Origin: Desulfamplus sp.
GTDB lineage: Bacteria > Desulfobacterota > Desulfobacteria > Desulfobacterales > Desulfobacteraceae
Assembly (NCBI GenBank): GCA_015232935.1
Contig: JADFYT010000158.1
Location: forward strand, 1 to 5,951
DNA: 5,951 nucleotides
Direction of reading: 5' to 3'
Shown here: positions 1 through 5,656 of the stretch, in pieces
How the letters are laid out: every line of letters starts with the position of its first letter
Position numbering within the stretch: position 1 is the first letter of the stretch
The notes under the pieces: generated by a model
The model's database searches: none
Seen by the model: only the letters and a program-made list of their open reading frames with translations
Told to the model about the DNA's origin: nothing
Translations under genes and position numbers: made by a program

Positions 1-453
1 ACCATTCCCTGCCCTGTTTGTCATAACGGCACAATAAAGCAAGAAAAAACTGAAACAGGCAAGGAGTATTTTATCTGTTCTGACAGAAACTGCCGTTTTG
101 TGAGCTGGTCACAACCTTATCACTTTCCATGTCCTCTTTGCAAAAATTCATTTCTGGTCGATTTCCGGACTGGTCAAGGTACAAAAGGACTTAAATGCCC
201 AAGGGCATCATGTACCTTTTCTCAAAACAGCCTGTCTGATCCCGCTCTTGCCCGTAATATAGCTTCCGATAATGCTATACCTCAAGCAGCCGGCCATGCT
301 CATCATCCTGATAGCAGCAACCAGCCAGCGGGATATCCTCCACAACCAGGCTATTCCCAGCCACATGGTTACACTCCACAGCCAGGCCAGCCACCAGGAG
401 AAGCACCCCCCAAAAAGAAACGGCTTGTCAGACGAGTGAAAAAAAAGAGCTGA
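1..453 (+). CDS. topA: C-terminal part of a topoisomerase-type zinc-ribbon protein, probably DNA topoisomerase I (5' end outside window)
   Basis: The frame is open from base 1 to a TGA at 451-453, giving 150 visible residues. Two four-cysteine zinc ribbons can be read: C4, C7, C26, C31 and C44, C47, C66, C71 (window-codon numbering), spaced like the C4 zinc fingers at the C-terminus of bacterial type IA topoisomerases, which bind single-stranded DNA during relaxation of negative supercoils. After these comes a low-complexity segment rich in Pro, Gln, Gly and Tyr (codons about 95-138), then a very basic tail (KKKRLVRRVKKKS) that could contact nucleic acid. The catalytic domain is outside the window, so TopA is an inference; another protein with C4 topoisomerase fingers, such as a helicase or nuclease, is possible. 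A GTG at 100 is internal and should not be taken as the start, because the first zinc ribbon lies upstream of it in the same frame. The next gene, mqnE, begins 109 bases downstream on the same strand. Confidence 0.65.
   Translation, partial: TIPCPVCHNGTIKQEKTETGKEYFICSDRNCRFVSWSQPYHFPCPLCKNSFLVDFRTGQGTKGLKCPRASCTFSQNSLSDPALARNIASDNAIPQAAGHAHHPDSSNQPAGYPPQPGYSQPHGYTPQPGQPPGEAPPKKKRLVRRVKKKS
331..402 (+). repeat. 36-bp degenerate tandem repeat in the topA-like tail
   Basis: Two 12-codon units, 331-366 and 367-402, encode GYPPQPGYSQPH and GYTPQPGQPPGE. They share GYxPQPG, and at DNA level they match best over the CTCCACA(A/G)CCAGGC core. The units lie in the linker between the zinc ribbons and the basic tail, so length changes here should be tolerated. 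Confidence 0.6.
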
Positions 454-501
454 CAAGTGGTGACTCTATCCTTTTAAATATCTGTAATAACAAGATTTAA
501 G

Positions 502-541
502 TTTGTGGTTGCACAGAGCATTCTGCCATGCATGCCACAAA
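502..541 (+). promoter_or_regulatory. Inverted repeat / possible hairpin in the mqnE leader
   Basis: TTTGTGG at 502-508 is perfectly complementary to CCACAAA at 535-541. Inside the loop, GCA (511-513) can pair with TGC (529-531), and CAG (514-516) with CTG (523-525). The structure ends about 10 bases before the mqnE ribosome-binding site. No T-run follows, so it is not a classic intrinsic terminator. A role as a leader structure or protein site is speculative. Confidence 0.3.
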
Positions 542-551
542 TGTATGATAT

Positions 552-556
552 AGGAG
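552..556 (+). promoter_or_regulatory. Ribosome-binding site of mqnE
   Basis: AGGAG at 552-556 lies six bases before the GTG at 563. This supports a GTG start, since no ATG in this frame lies nearer to the site. Confidence 0.75.
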
Positions 557-562
557 AAGTTA

Positions 563-1600
563 GTGAAATGGAATTTTGCCGATAAACGGCTTGAAAACAT
601 CTATGATAAAATACAAACAGAAACCAGTCTTTCAAGGCAAGACGGGCTTCTTCTTTTTGATACCCTTGATCTTAATGGCGTAGGCATGCTGGCAGACACG
701 GTCAGACGCAGGCTTCATGGCCGGAAAGCCTTTTACATATACAATCAGCATCTGAACTACACCAATATCTGCAAGAACCGCTGCCTTTTCTGTGCCTATG
801 CCGTTGATAAAGCGGACAGTGAATCATATTCATGGAACATGGAAGAGATTGAAAGGCGGCTCATGCTAAGGATAAGTGAGCCTGTAAATGAGATCCACAT
901 TGTTGGAGGATTAAACCCTGATCTTGACTTTTCATACTTTATAAACCTGCTCAAGACTGTAAAAAGAATACGACCCAATGCAAAAATAAAGGCTTTTACG
1001 TGTGTCGAGATTGATTATCTTTCAAATATATCCGGCCTTTCTATTGACGAGACTGTCGCCGCATTGAAAGATGCGGGGCTTGATATGATGCCGGGAGGCG
1101 GTGCAGAGGTGATGAGCGAACGGGTCAGAAAAAAGCTCTTTCCCAAAAAAATAGGCAAAGAACGATGGCTTGAGATAATGGAGGCTGTCCATCGTGCGGG
1201 AATTCCATCCAATGCCACCATGCTGTACGGCCATATTGAAACTATTCAAGAGAGAGTTGACCATCTTGTTTCACTTAGAGAACTTCAAGATAAAACAGGT
1301 GGTTATAGCTGTTCTGATCGCAAGCCACACAGTTATCATGCAAAACAAGAAACAGGTTCGGTTAAAAGTGCCGGCGGCTTTTCCGCCTTTATTCCCCTTG
1401 CTTTCCATTCAAAAAACACCAGACTTTCTGAACTGCCATCCACAACTGCTGTGGATGATTTAAAAATGGTCGCCATATCGCGCCTTATGCTGGATAACTT
1501 TGCTCATATAAAAGCCTATTGGGTAATGATAGGAGAAAAACTTGCCCAGGTGGCACTGAATTATGGTGCTGATGATCTGGATGGAACTATCATTGAATAG
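563..1600 (+). CDS. mqnE: Aminodeoxyfutalosine synthase MqnE, cut by an in-frame TAG
   Basis: MqnE is a cytoplasmic radical-SAM enzyme that adds an adenosyl radical to 3-[(1-carboxyvinyl)oxy]benzoate, forming aminodeoxyfutalosine in the futalosine route to menaquinone. The 4Fe-4S motif CxxxCxxC is C70, C74, C77 within NYTNICKNRCLFCAY. Family signatures follow: HIVGGLNPD (112-120), AFTCVEID (144-151), MPGGGAEV (176-183), IPSNATMLYGHIET (214-227), AFIPLAFH (275-282) and KAYWVMIG (317-324), the last distinguishing MqnE from MqnC. The GTG start follows a good AGGAG. Two oddities: about 25 extra hydrophilic residues (247-271) split the usual DxTGGFxAFIP block, and the frame hits TAG after residue 345 (GTIIE), where the family reads EE(K/R)I. 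The next 44 codons in frame match the missing C-terminus. As written the product lacks that end and may be inactive unless TAG is read through. The natural end overlaps mqnC, so the two form an operon. Confidence 0.9.
   Translation: MKWNFADKRLENIYDKIQTETSLSRQDGLLLFDTLDLNGVGMLADTVRRRLHGRKAFYIYNQHLNYTNICKNRCLFCAYAVDKADSESYSWNMEEIERRLMLRISEPVNEIHIVGGLNPDLDFSYFINLLKTVKRIRPNAKIKAFTCVEIDYLSNISGLSIDETVAALKDAGLDMMPGGGAEVMSERVRKKLFPKKIGKERWLEIMEAVHRAGIPSNATMLYGHIETIQERVDHLVSLRELQDKTGGYSCSDRKPHSYHAKQETGSVKSAGGFSAFIPLAFHSKNTRLSELPSTTAVDDLKMVAISRLMLDNFAHIKAYWVMIGEKLAQVALNYGADDLDGTIIE
1598..1600 (+). other. In-frame amber codon inside mqnE (codon 346)
   Basis: TAG sits between GTIIE and RITHAAGA. In typical MqnE, and in the MqnC encoded next door (STMIEENVV), this position is the second glutamate of an EE pair. 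One base change, GAG to TAG, explains it. The options are a nonsense mutation, a sequence error, or decoding as an amino acid (suppression or pyrrolysine). The sequence alone does not choose between them. Confidence 0.85.
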
Positions 1601-1735
1601 AGAATTACCCACGCGGCAGGGGCAAAATCTGCAAAAGGCCTTACTCGCGAACAGATGGAAGAGATGATCAAAAGTGCCGGTTTTGTCCCGGTTGAAAGAG
1701 ATTCATTTTACGGAGAGATTCATGCAGGAAATTGA
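1601..1735 (+). pseudogene. mqnE: Downstream C-terminal segment of mqnE, in frame after the TAG
   Basis: Forty-four sense codons continue the mqnE frame from 1601 to 1732, with TGA at 1733-1735. They read RITHAAGAKSAKGLTREQM at the start and SAGFVPVERDSFY near the end. This is the ordinary MqnE C-terminus (HxAGA, then GLTxE, then AGxxPVERDxxY). No frameshift or further stop is present, so the reading frame is still maintained or was lost very recently. With readthrough the whole protein would be 390 residues, close to the usual MqnE length plus the 25-residue insertion. No separate start with a ribosome-binding site is visible for this piece, so it is probably not translated on its own. Confidence 0.85.
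1712..1717 (+). promoter_or_regulatory. Ribosome-binding site deciding the mqnC start
   Basis: GGAGAG at 1712-1717, four bases before ATG 1722, lies inside the last codons of full-length mqnE. It favours ATG 1722 over the upstream in-frame GTG at 1674, which has no such site and whose extra 16 residues come from sequence that encodes MqnE in another frame. Confidence 0.75.
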
Positions 1736-2972
1736 CAGTTCAAGAGATAACGCTGATGATGCAAAAGTTGAGGCGGTTATTCAAAAAATTTCCAGTGGAG
1801 AGCGTATTTCCATAGAAGAGGGGCTTGCTTTGTACTGCCATGCCAACATTCTTACTCTGGCAAACCTTGCTGATCAGCGACGGTTTAAGCTCCATCCGGA
1901 CAGAACAATAACTTTTGTGGTTGATCGCAACATCAATTATACCAATGTATGCATGTCAGGCTGCCTGTTTTGTGCATTTTACAAAGTACCAGCACCAGGA
2001 TTGACACAAGGCAAAAGGCGGGCAGATATACAAAGTTGGGAAAAAGGATATGCTATATCATCGGAAAAAGGATATGTTATATCAAAGGAGAGTCTGCATC
2101 AAAAAATCGAGGAGACCATAGCGTTAGGCGGAACCCAGATTCTCCTTCAGGGCGGAATGAATCCTGAGCTTGGCCTTGATTACTATATTGATCTTCTGAA
2201 ATATATAAAATCAAACTTTGAAATTCATGTTCACGGGTTTTCTCCGCCTGAAATATCATGGCTTGCAGAAAAATCGTCACTGACAGTAAGCAAGATCGTT
2301 TCCACTCTTAAAGATGCAGGGCTTGGCTCCATACCTGGCGGAGGTGCCGAAATCCTCTGCGACGAAATAAGAGACAAGGTTTCGCCAAACAAATGCACTG
2401 CCGGACAGTGGCTTGAGGTAATGCGAACAGCTCATGAATCAGGTCTTAAATCAAGTGCTACCATGATGTTTGGACACATTGAGTCTCCGTCTCACATATT
2501 TGAACATCTTGATAAAATACGTTCGCTTCAAGATAGAACAGGCGGGTTTACAGCATTTATCCCCTGGACATTTCAGCCTGACAACACAAGGCTTGTCACC
2601 ATCAATACGGATAGAGGCTTTATCAACAAAGATCTTGAAGTCGCTGAGAACAAACCTTATACAGACTTGAATAACAGAAAAATCAAAATCAGAAAGGCCA
2701 GTGCGGTGGAATACCTCAGAGTCCTTGCCCTGAGCCGGATATTTCTGGACAATTTTGAAAATATTCAGGCTTCGTGGGTAACTCAAGGGGATAAAATAGC
2801 CCAGACAGCACTGTTTTACGGTGCCAATGACATGGGCAGCACCATGATCGAAGAGAATGTCGTTGCTTCTGCCGGAGTGGCTTTCATGCTTCCTGAAAAA
2901 GAGATTCGCCGACTTATTGAAGAGGCGGGTTTTCTGCCAAGACAGAGAGACTGTTTTTATAATTTGATCTGA
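1722..2972 (+). CDS. mqnC: Cyclic dehypoxanthinyl futalosine synthase MqnC
   Basis: MqnC is the second radical-SAM enzyme of the futalosine menaquinone route. It cyclises dehypoxanthine futalosine to the spiro intermediate that MqnD later cleaves to a dihydroxynaphthoate. From ATG 1722 the protein has 416 residues. The cluster motif is C77, C81, C84 within NINYTNVCMSGCLFCAFY. MqnC hallmarks follow: GGTQILLQGG (136-145), HGFSPPEI (171-178), SIPGGGAEIL (203-212), SATMMFGHIE (245-254), TAFIPWTFQPDNT (277-289), ASWVTQG (350-356) and STMIEENVV (373-381). The family is usually about 350-380 residues; the excess is two hydrophilic insertions, roughly 93-116 and 292-322, the first containing a tandem duplication. 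The start overlaps the natural mqnE end by 14 bases, implying translational coupling and joint expression. The stop is TGA. mqnA, mqnB and mqnD are not in the window. Confidence 0.93.
   Translation: MQEIDSSRDNADDAKVEAVIQKISSGERISIEEGLALYCHANILTLANLADQRRFKLHPDRTITFVVDRNINYTNVCMSGCLFCAFYKVPAPGLTQGKRRADIQSWEKGYAISSEKGYVISKESLHQKIEETIALGGTQILLQGGMNPELGLDYYIDLLKYIKSNFEIHVHGFSPPEISWLAEKSSLTVSKIVSTLKDAGLGSIPGGGAEILCDEIRDKVSPNKCTAGQWLEVMRTAHESGLKSSATMMFGHIESPSHIFEHLDKIRSLQDRTGGFTAFIPWTFQPDNTRLVTINTDRGFINKDLEVAENKPYTDLNNRKIKIRKASAVEYLRVLALSRIFLDNFENIQASWVTQGDKIAQTALFYGANDMGSTMIEENVVASAGVAFMLPEKEIRRLIEEAGFLPRQRDCFYNLI
2039..2086 (+). repeat. 24-bp imperfect tandem duplication inside mqnC
   Basis: Units 2039-2062 and 2063-2086 both begin GGAAAAAGGATATG and match at 21 of the first 22 positions. 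They encode EKGYAISS (107-114) and EKGYVISK (115-122). The second unit aligns with the usual family segment before the KIEETIALGG helix (xAYVLSxEE), so the first looks like the added copy. The shift is exactly eight codons and the frame is kept. Confidence 0.85.
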
Positions 2973-2986
2973 TTATTGATAAATTC

Positions 2987-3014
2987 TGAATCTGCCGCTG
3001 AATCCGCAGGTTCA
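2987..3014 (+). terminator. Hairpin after mqnC, possible weak terminator
   Basis: TGAATCTGC at 2987-2995 pairs with GCAGGTTCA at 3006-3014: nine pairs, one of them G-U in RNA, with a 10-base loop. It starts 14 bases after the mqnC TGA, where a transcript end would be expected. No T-run follows, so if it terminates transcription it would need help from Rho, or it may only protect the 3' end. Confidence 0.35.
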
Positions 3015-3132
3015 TACTATACTAAACGAGCATGATTAACATGTATCAATCACCCCCAAATATAAAAATGATAGTCATTTTCACGGTAAATTAATGAACG
3101 CTCACGGCCTTATTTTTCAGCCACGCCCCAAG

Positions 3133-3159
3133 CATGAAAACCAGGGTGTATTTTTCATG
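3133..3159. repeat. Inverted repeat with CATGAAAA / TTTTCATG arms, upstream of nagZ
   Basis: CATGAAAA at 3133-3140 is the exact reverse complement of TTTTCATG at 3152-3159, with an 11-base loop. The same arm sequence makes a longer palindrome at 5592-5617. It lies 36 bases before the nagZ ATG. Confidence 0.55.
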
Positions 3160-3195
3160 GTAAAGATAAATAAATAAACGGGAATATAAATAATC

Positions 3196-4218
3196 ATGAT
3201 ATCAAAAGATATAGATATTGACCTGCTTGCCGGTCAGAGGCTCATGGTTGGATTTGAAGGCACCGGGATCAACAGCGAGCTTAAAGCTCTCATAAAAGAT
3301 ATAAAGGTAAGTGGAATCATTCTTTTTGCAGGCAACATAGAATCTGCCGAGCAGGTAAAAGAATTGTCCCTTTCTGTTCAAGATTACGCAAGTTCATGCG
3401 ATCTGCCACCTCTTTTCATTGCAGTAGATCAAGAAGGAGGAGAAGTTGCAAGACTGAAAAAACCTGATTTTACAGAGTTTTCAGGCAACCCGCATATTAC
3501 GGACATTGACAGTGCCACAAATTTTGCCACTGTCACGGCAAATGAACTTAAATCAGTCCATATAAATATGGATCTTGCTCCGGTCATGGATATAATTCCG
3601 GAAACAGAAGGGTCTTGTGATGGCTTCAAGAGCATTATGGCCAATAGGGTATTTCCAGGAAATCCTGAAAAGGTTGGAAAACTTGGTTCATGTATTATAG
3701 AGACCCTTCAGCAGAACGGTATAATGGCTGTTGCCAAACATTTTCCCGGAATCGGCAGAACAACAAGGGATTCCCACCTGGAACTCCCGATTCTTGATGC
3801 TGAACGCAAACTTATGGAGAGCTCTGACTTTATCCCTTTTATGGCAGCCATAAAATCAGATGTGGCGGCCATTATGCTGTCGCATATTCTATACACAGAC
3901 CTGGACAGCAAGTGGCCAGCAAGCCTCTCCTTCAATATTGCCAAAACAGTCTTACGTGACCAGATGGGGTATCATGGGGTTGTCATGACTGATGATCTGG
4001 ACATGAAAGCCATAAAGTGTGATATAAAAACAAGTATCAGGCAAATTCTGAATGCACAAGTAGATATAACCTTGATATGCCATAAGGGGCCATCTATAGA
4101 AAATGCGTTTCAGCAGATAAAATCCCTTATTTCCAATGATGATGAACTTTACAGGAAGGGTCTTGAATCATCACACAGAATTGCATCACTTAAAAGAAAA
4201 TATATAGGTGATTTCTGA
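3196..4218 (+). CDS. nagZ: Beta-N-acetylhexosaminidase NagZ (glycoside hydrolase family 3)
   Basis: NagZ removes N-acetylglucosamine from anhydro-muropeptides during peptidoglycan recycling in the cytoplasm, and no signal peptide is present here. The 340 residues match the usual single-domain length. GH3 landmarks: IAVDQEGGEVARL (75-87), INMDLAPVMDI (123-133), NRVF (150-153; R151 is a probable substrate contact), KHFPGIGRTTRDSH (181-194), and MTDDLDM (264-270). By family knowledge, K181 and H182 bind sugar, H194 with D192 is the acid/base pair on the mobile loop that defines NagZ, and D266 is the nucleophile. All are present, so an active enzyme is expected. ATG 3196 is the first possible start because an in-frame TAA lies at 3187-3189. 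The ribosome-binding site is weak (GGGAA about 12 bases upstream). The stop is TGA. The 223-base gap suggests it is separate from mqnEC. It converges with tsaD, 53 bases away. Confidence 0.93.
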   Translation: MISKDIDIDLLAGQRLMVGFEGTGINSELKALIKDIKVSGIILFAGNIESAEQVKELSLSVQDYASSCDLPPLFIAVDQEGGEVARLKKPDFTEFSGNPHITDIDSATNFATVTANELKSVHINMDLAPVMDIIPETEGSCDGFKSIMANRVFPGNPEKVGKLGSCIIETLQQNGIMAVAKHFPGIGRTTRDSHLELPILDAERKLMESSDFIPFMAAIKSDVAAIMLSHILYTDLDSKWPASLSFNIAKTVLRDQMGYHGVVMTDDLDMKAIKCDIKTSIRQILNAQVDITLICHKGPSIENAFQQIKSLISNDDELYRKGLESSHRIASLKRKYIGDF

Positions 4219-4271
4219 AGCCTAAAGGACAGAACGGATTTTTTTAGTCTATTCAAATGGTTGGGATACTC
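4219..4271. other. Convergent gap nagZ / tsaD
   Basis: These 53 bases separate the two facing stop codons. A run of seven Ts (4239-4245) on the plus strand could end the nagZ transcript, but only a weak CTAAA (4222-4226) / TTTAG (4243-4247) pairing is visible, so no terminator is called. Confidence 0.4.
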
Positions 4272-5525
4272 TCAGATTCTTGTGCGGGAAAAGACATCAT
4301 GGTCAAGGTGGCACAGCCGGCCATCCTTGATCATTGTATAGCCTCTTGCGGCAATCATGGCAGCATTGTCGCCGCAAAGAGAAAGAGGAGGCATATGAAG
4401 CTTAAGATCTCCCGCAGTGATTGATGAACCTTTTTTGCCTGATGCCTGTGAAACAGAAGATGTTACACTCCTGGAAGCAGTACCTTCCTGCAAGTCTTTG
4501 GAAACTCCTTTCAAGCCTTTGGGATCTGCCGCATTAATGCACGATAGAAGTTTTCTTCTCAAGGCAGAATTCGCAGCCACTCCTCCTGCCACAGCAATAT
4601 TCCTCACGCCTTTGTTCAAGGCGGCACCAACAAGTTTGTGCGAAAGAACTTCCGTTACAGCCTCCTGGAAGGAAGCCGCGATATCAGCAGCAGTATTTTC
4701 ATCAATGCTGCCATGACTATGGGTATGGTTATTTCCATTTTTGGTATCACTGTCTGTTTTGCGTTCAGAATCAATATCTCCGGCCAACCTTGATTCAGAA
4801 TCAGTATTATTGCGATCCATGACAGCACTTGAGTTACCGGAGTGATCTTCAAGATCATGAATATATCGTGCCACGGCAGATTTTACTCCGCTGAAACTAA
4901 AATCAAAGCTGTCTTGTTCAAGGTAGGATTTTGGAAAGGCTATTGAATGGGGGTCTCCTTTTTGGGCCAGTTTTTCAATAACAGCACCACCAGGATATCC
5001 AAGCCCCAGCATTTTGGCAACCTTGTCAAAAGCCTCGCCAGCAGCATCATCACGAGTCTGACCCATAAGTTCGAATTGATCGGCAGAGGTAACGCTATAA
5101 AGATTGGTATGTCCGCCAGAGGCCAGAAGGATGACAAAAGGAAACTCGGGAGGATCATCTGACAGAAGAACTGAATAGATATGTCCTTCAAGATGGTTTA
5201 CACCTGTCCAGGGAATTGATCTTGCCCACGCGAATGCTTTGGCAAAAGAGAACCCAACAAGAAGTGCACCTATCAATCCGGGTCCTCGTGTCGCAGCCAC
5301 ACCATCAATATCATCAAGGGTTATTCCGGCTGACTCGACCGCATCCATTACAACAGGAATTATGGATTCAATATGCATTCTTGAAGCAAGTTCAGGAACA
5401 ACTCCCCCATATTTGTGATGCACAGCTATCTGGGATGACACCACAGAAGAGAGGATAACAGTTCCATCCTCAACAACCGCGGCTGCTGTCTCATCACATG
5501 AAGATTCAATGCCAAGTATGATCAT
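4272..5525 (-). CDS. tsaD: tRNA N6-adenosine threonylcarbamoyltransferase TsaD, with two long insertions
   Basis: TsaD, working with TsaB and TsaE, transfers the threonylcarbamoyl group made by TsaC onto A37 of tRNAs that read ANN codons, giving t6A in the cytoplasm. It belongs to the ASKHA (Kae1/Gcp) fold. Visible hallmarks: ILGIESSCDETAAAVV (3-18), GGVVPELASR (40-49), GPGLIGALLVG (81-91), NHLEGH (110-115), LLASGGHT (133-140), FDFSFSGVKSA (207-217), AVAGGVAANS (311-320) and LSLCGDNAAMIA (381-392). H111, H115 and D386 are the expected metal ligands. The protein has 417 residues against the usual 335-345. The excess is a Ser/Asp/Asn-rich insertion at about 228-273 (bases 4707-4844) and a Ser/Gly/Lys-rich one at about 334-372 (bases 4410-4526), both in loops between conserved blocks. 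The start is set by the family N-terminus MIILGIESS. No Shine-Dalgarno sequence is evident before it. The stop is TGA. It lies 131 bases downstream of purM on the same strand. Confidence 0.95.
   Translation of the reverse strand: MIILGIESSCDETAAAVVEDGTVILSSVVSSQIAVHHKYGGVVPELASRMHIESIIPVVMDAVESAGITLDDIDGVAATRGPGLIGALLVGFSFAKAFAWARSIPWTGVNHLEGHIYSVLLSDDPPEFPFVILLASGGHTNLYSVTSADQFELMGQTRDDAAGEAFDKVAKMLGLGYPGGAVIEKLAQKGDPHSIAFPKSYLEQDSFDFSFSGVKSAVARYIHDLEDHSGNSSAVMDRNNTDSESRLAGDIDSERKTDSDTKNGNNHTHSHGSIDENTAADIAASFQEAVTEVLSHKLVGAALNKGVRNIAVAGGVAANSALRRKLLSCINAADPKGLKGVSKDLQEGTASRSVTSSVSQASGKKGSSITAGDLKLHMPPLSLCGDNAAMIAARGYTMIKDGRLCHLDHDVFSRTRI
4764..4808 (-). repeat. Short direct repeat within the first TsaD insertion
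   Basis: TTCAGAATCA (plus-strand reading) occurs at 4764-4773 and 4794-4803, with 13 of 15 bases matching if extended. The spacing is 30 bases, or ten codons. It encodes related DSES and DSER pieces, suggesting that part of the insertion grew by duplication. Confidence 0.45.
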
Positions 5526-5656
5526 TTAAGAATTAACAGGTATCTTAAGGGTTAACAGGTGGTCTCGGACAAGAATTAACAAGTACTTTGCCATGAAAAC
5601 AAATTCCTGTTTTCATGATTCGGGGCAGCGGTGCAACGGCCATGGATGTTTAGGGA
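5526..5656. other. Intergenic region purM-tsaD with short direct repeats
   Basis: These 131 bases carry no gene. AAGAATTAACA occurs at 5528-5538 and 5571-5581, and a related GTTAACAGG at 5551-5559, giving three TTAACA cores just upstream of the tsaD start. A perfect inverted repeat follows at 5592-5617. The TTAACA copies could be an operator or a decayed repeat; no clear promoter boxes were found. Confidence 0.45.
5592..5617. repeat. Perfect 10-bp inverted repeat between purM and tsaD
   Basis: CATGAAAACA (5592-5601) and TGTTTTCATG (5608-5617) are exact reverse complements with a six-base loop. On the minus strand it lies 39 bases after the purM stop but has no T-run, so it is a weak terminator candidate. 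It shares its eight-base outer arm with the inverted repeat at 3133-3159. A protein-binding site or a dispersed repeat element is also possible. Confidence 0.6.

Larger units (their letters stand above)
2973..3195. other. Intergenic region mqnC-nagZ
   Basis: This 223-base AT-rich gap contains no convincing gene. It holds a hairpin just after mqnC (2987-3014), two copies of a related motif, ATTTTCACGGTAAA (3077-3090) and TTTTTCATGGTAAA (3151-3164), and an inverted repeat (3133-3159). TATACT at 3018-3023 resembles a -10 box, but I see no matching -35 box, so no promoter is called. Confidence 0.5.

Noticed and set aside
544..549. TATGAT resembling a -10 box before mqnE
   Set aside because: Transcription from it would begin at or after the AGGAG at 552-556, destroying the ribosome-binding site, and the -35 region is poor.
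1674..1721. Upstream GTG start for mqnC giving 16 extra residues
   Set aside because: There is no ribosome-binding site before it and the extra residues are unlike MqnC. The same bases encode the conserved MqnE tail in another frame, and ATG 1722 has GGAGAG at good spacing.
2451..2786. 111-residue open frame on the minus strand within mqnC
   Set aside because: It is antisense to conserved MqnC motifs (AFIPWTFQPDNT and others) and shows no independent coding features.
3736..3777. NagZ active-site loop reads HFPGIG rather than HFPGHG
   Set aside because: The Ile variant is common in deltaproteobacterial-type NagZ as far as I know, and all catalytic residues (D192, H194, D266) are present, so this is not a defect.
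4417..4716. 99-residue open frame on the plus strand opposite tsaD
   Set aside because: It lies wholly antisense to TsaD codons, including conserved blocks, has no recognisable motif and no ribosome-binding site; it is a shadow of tsaD.
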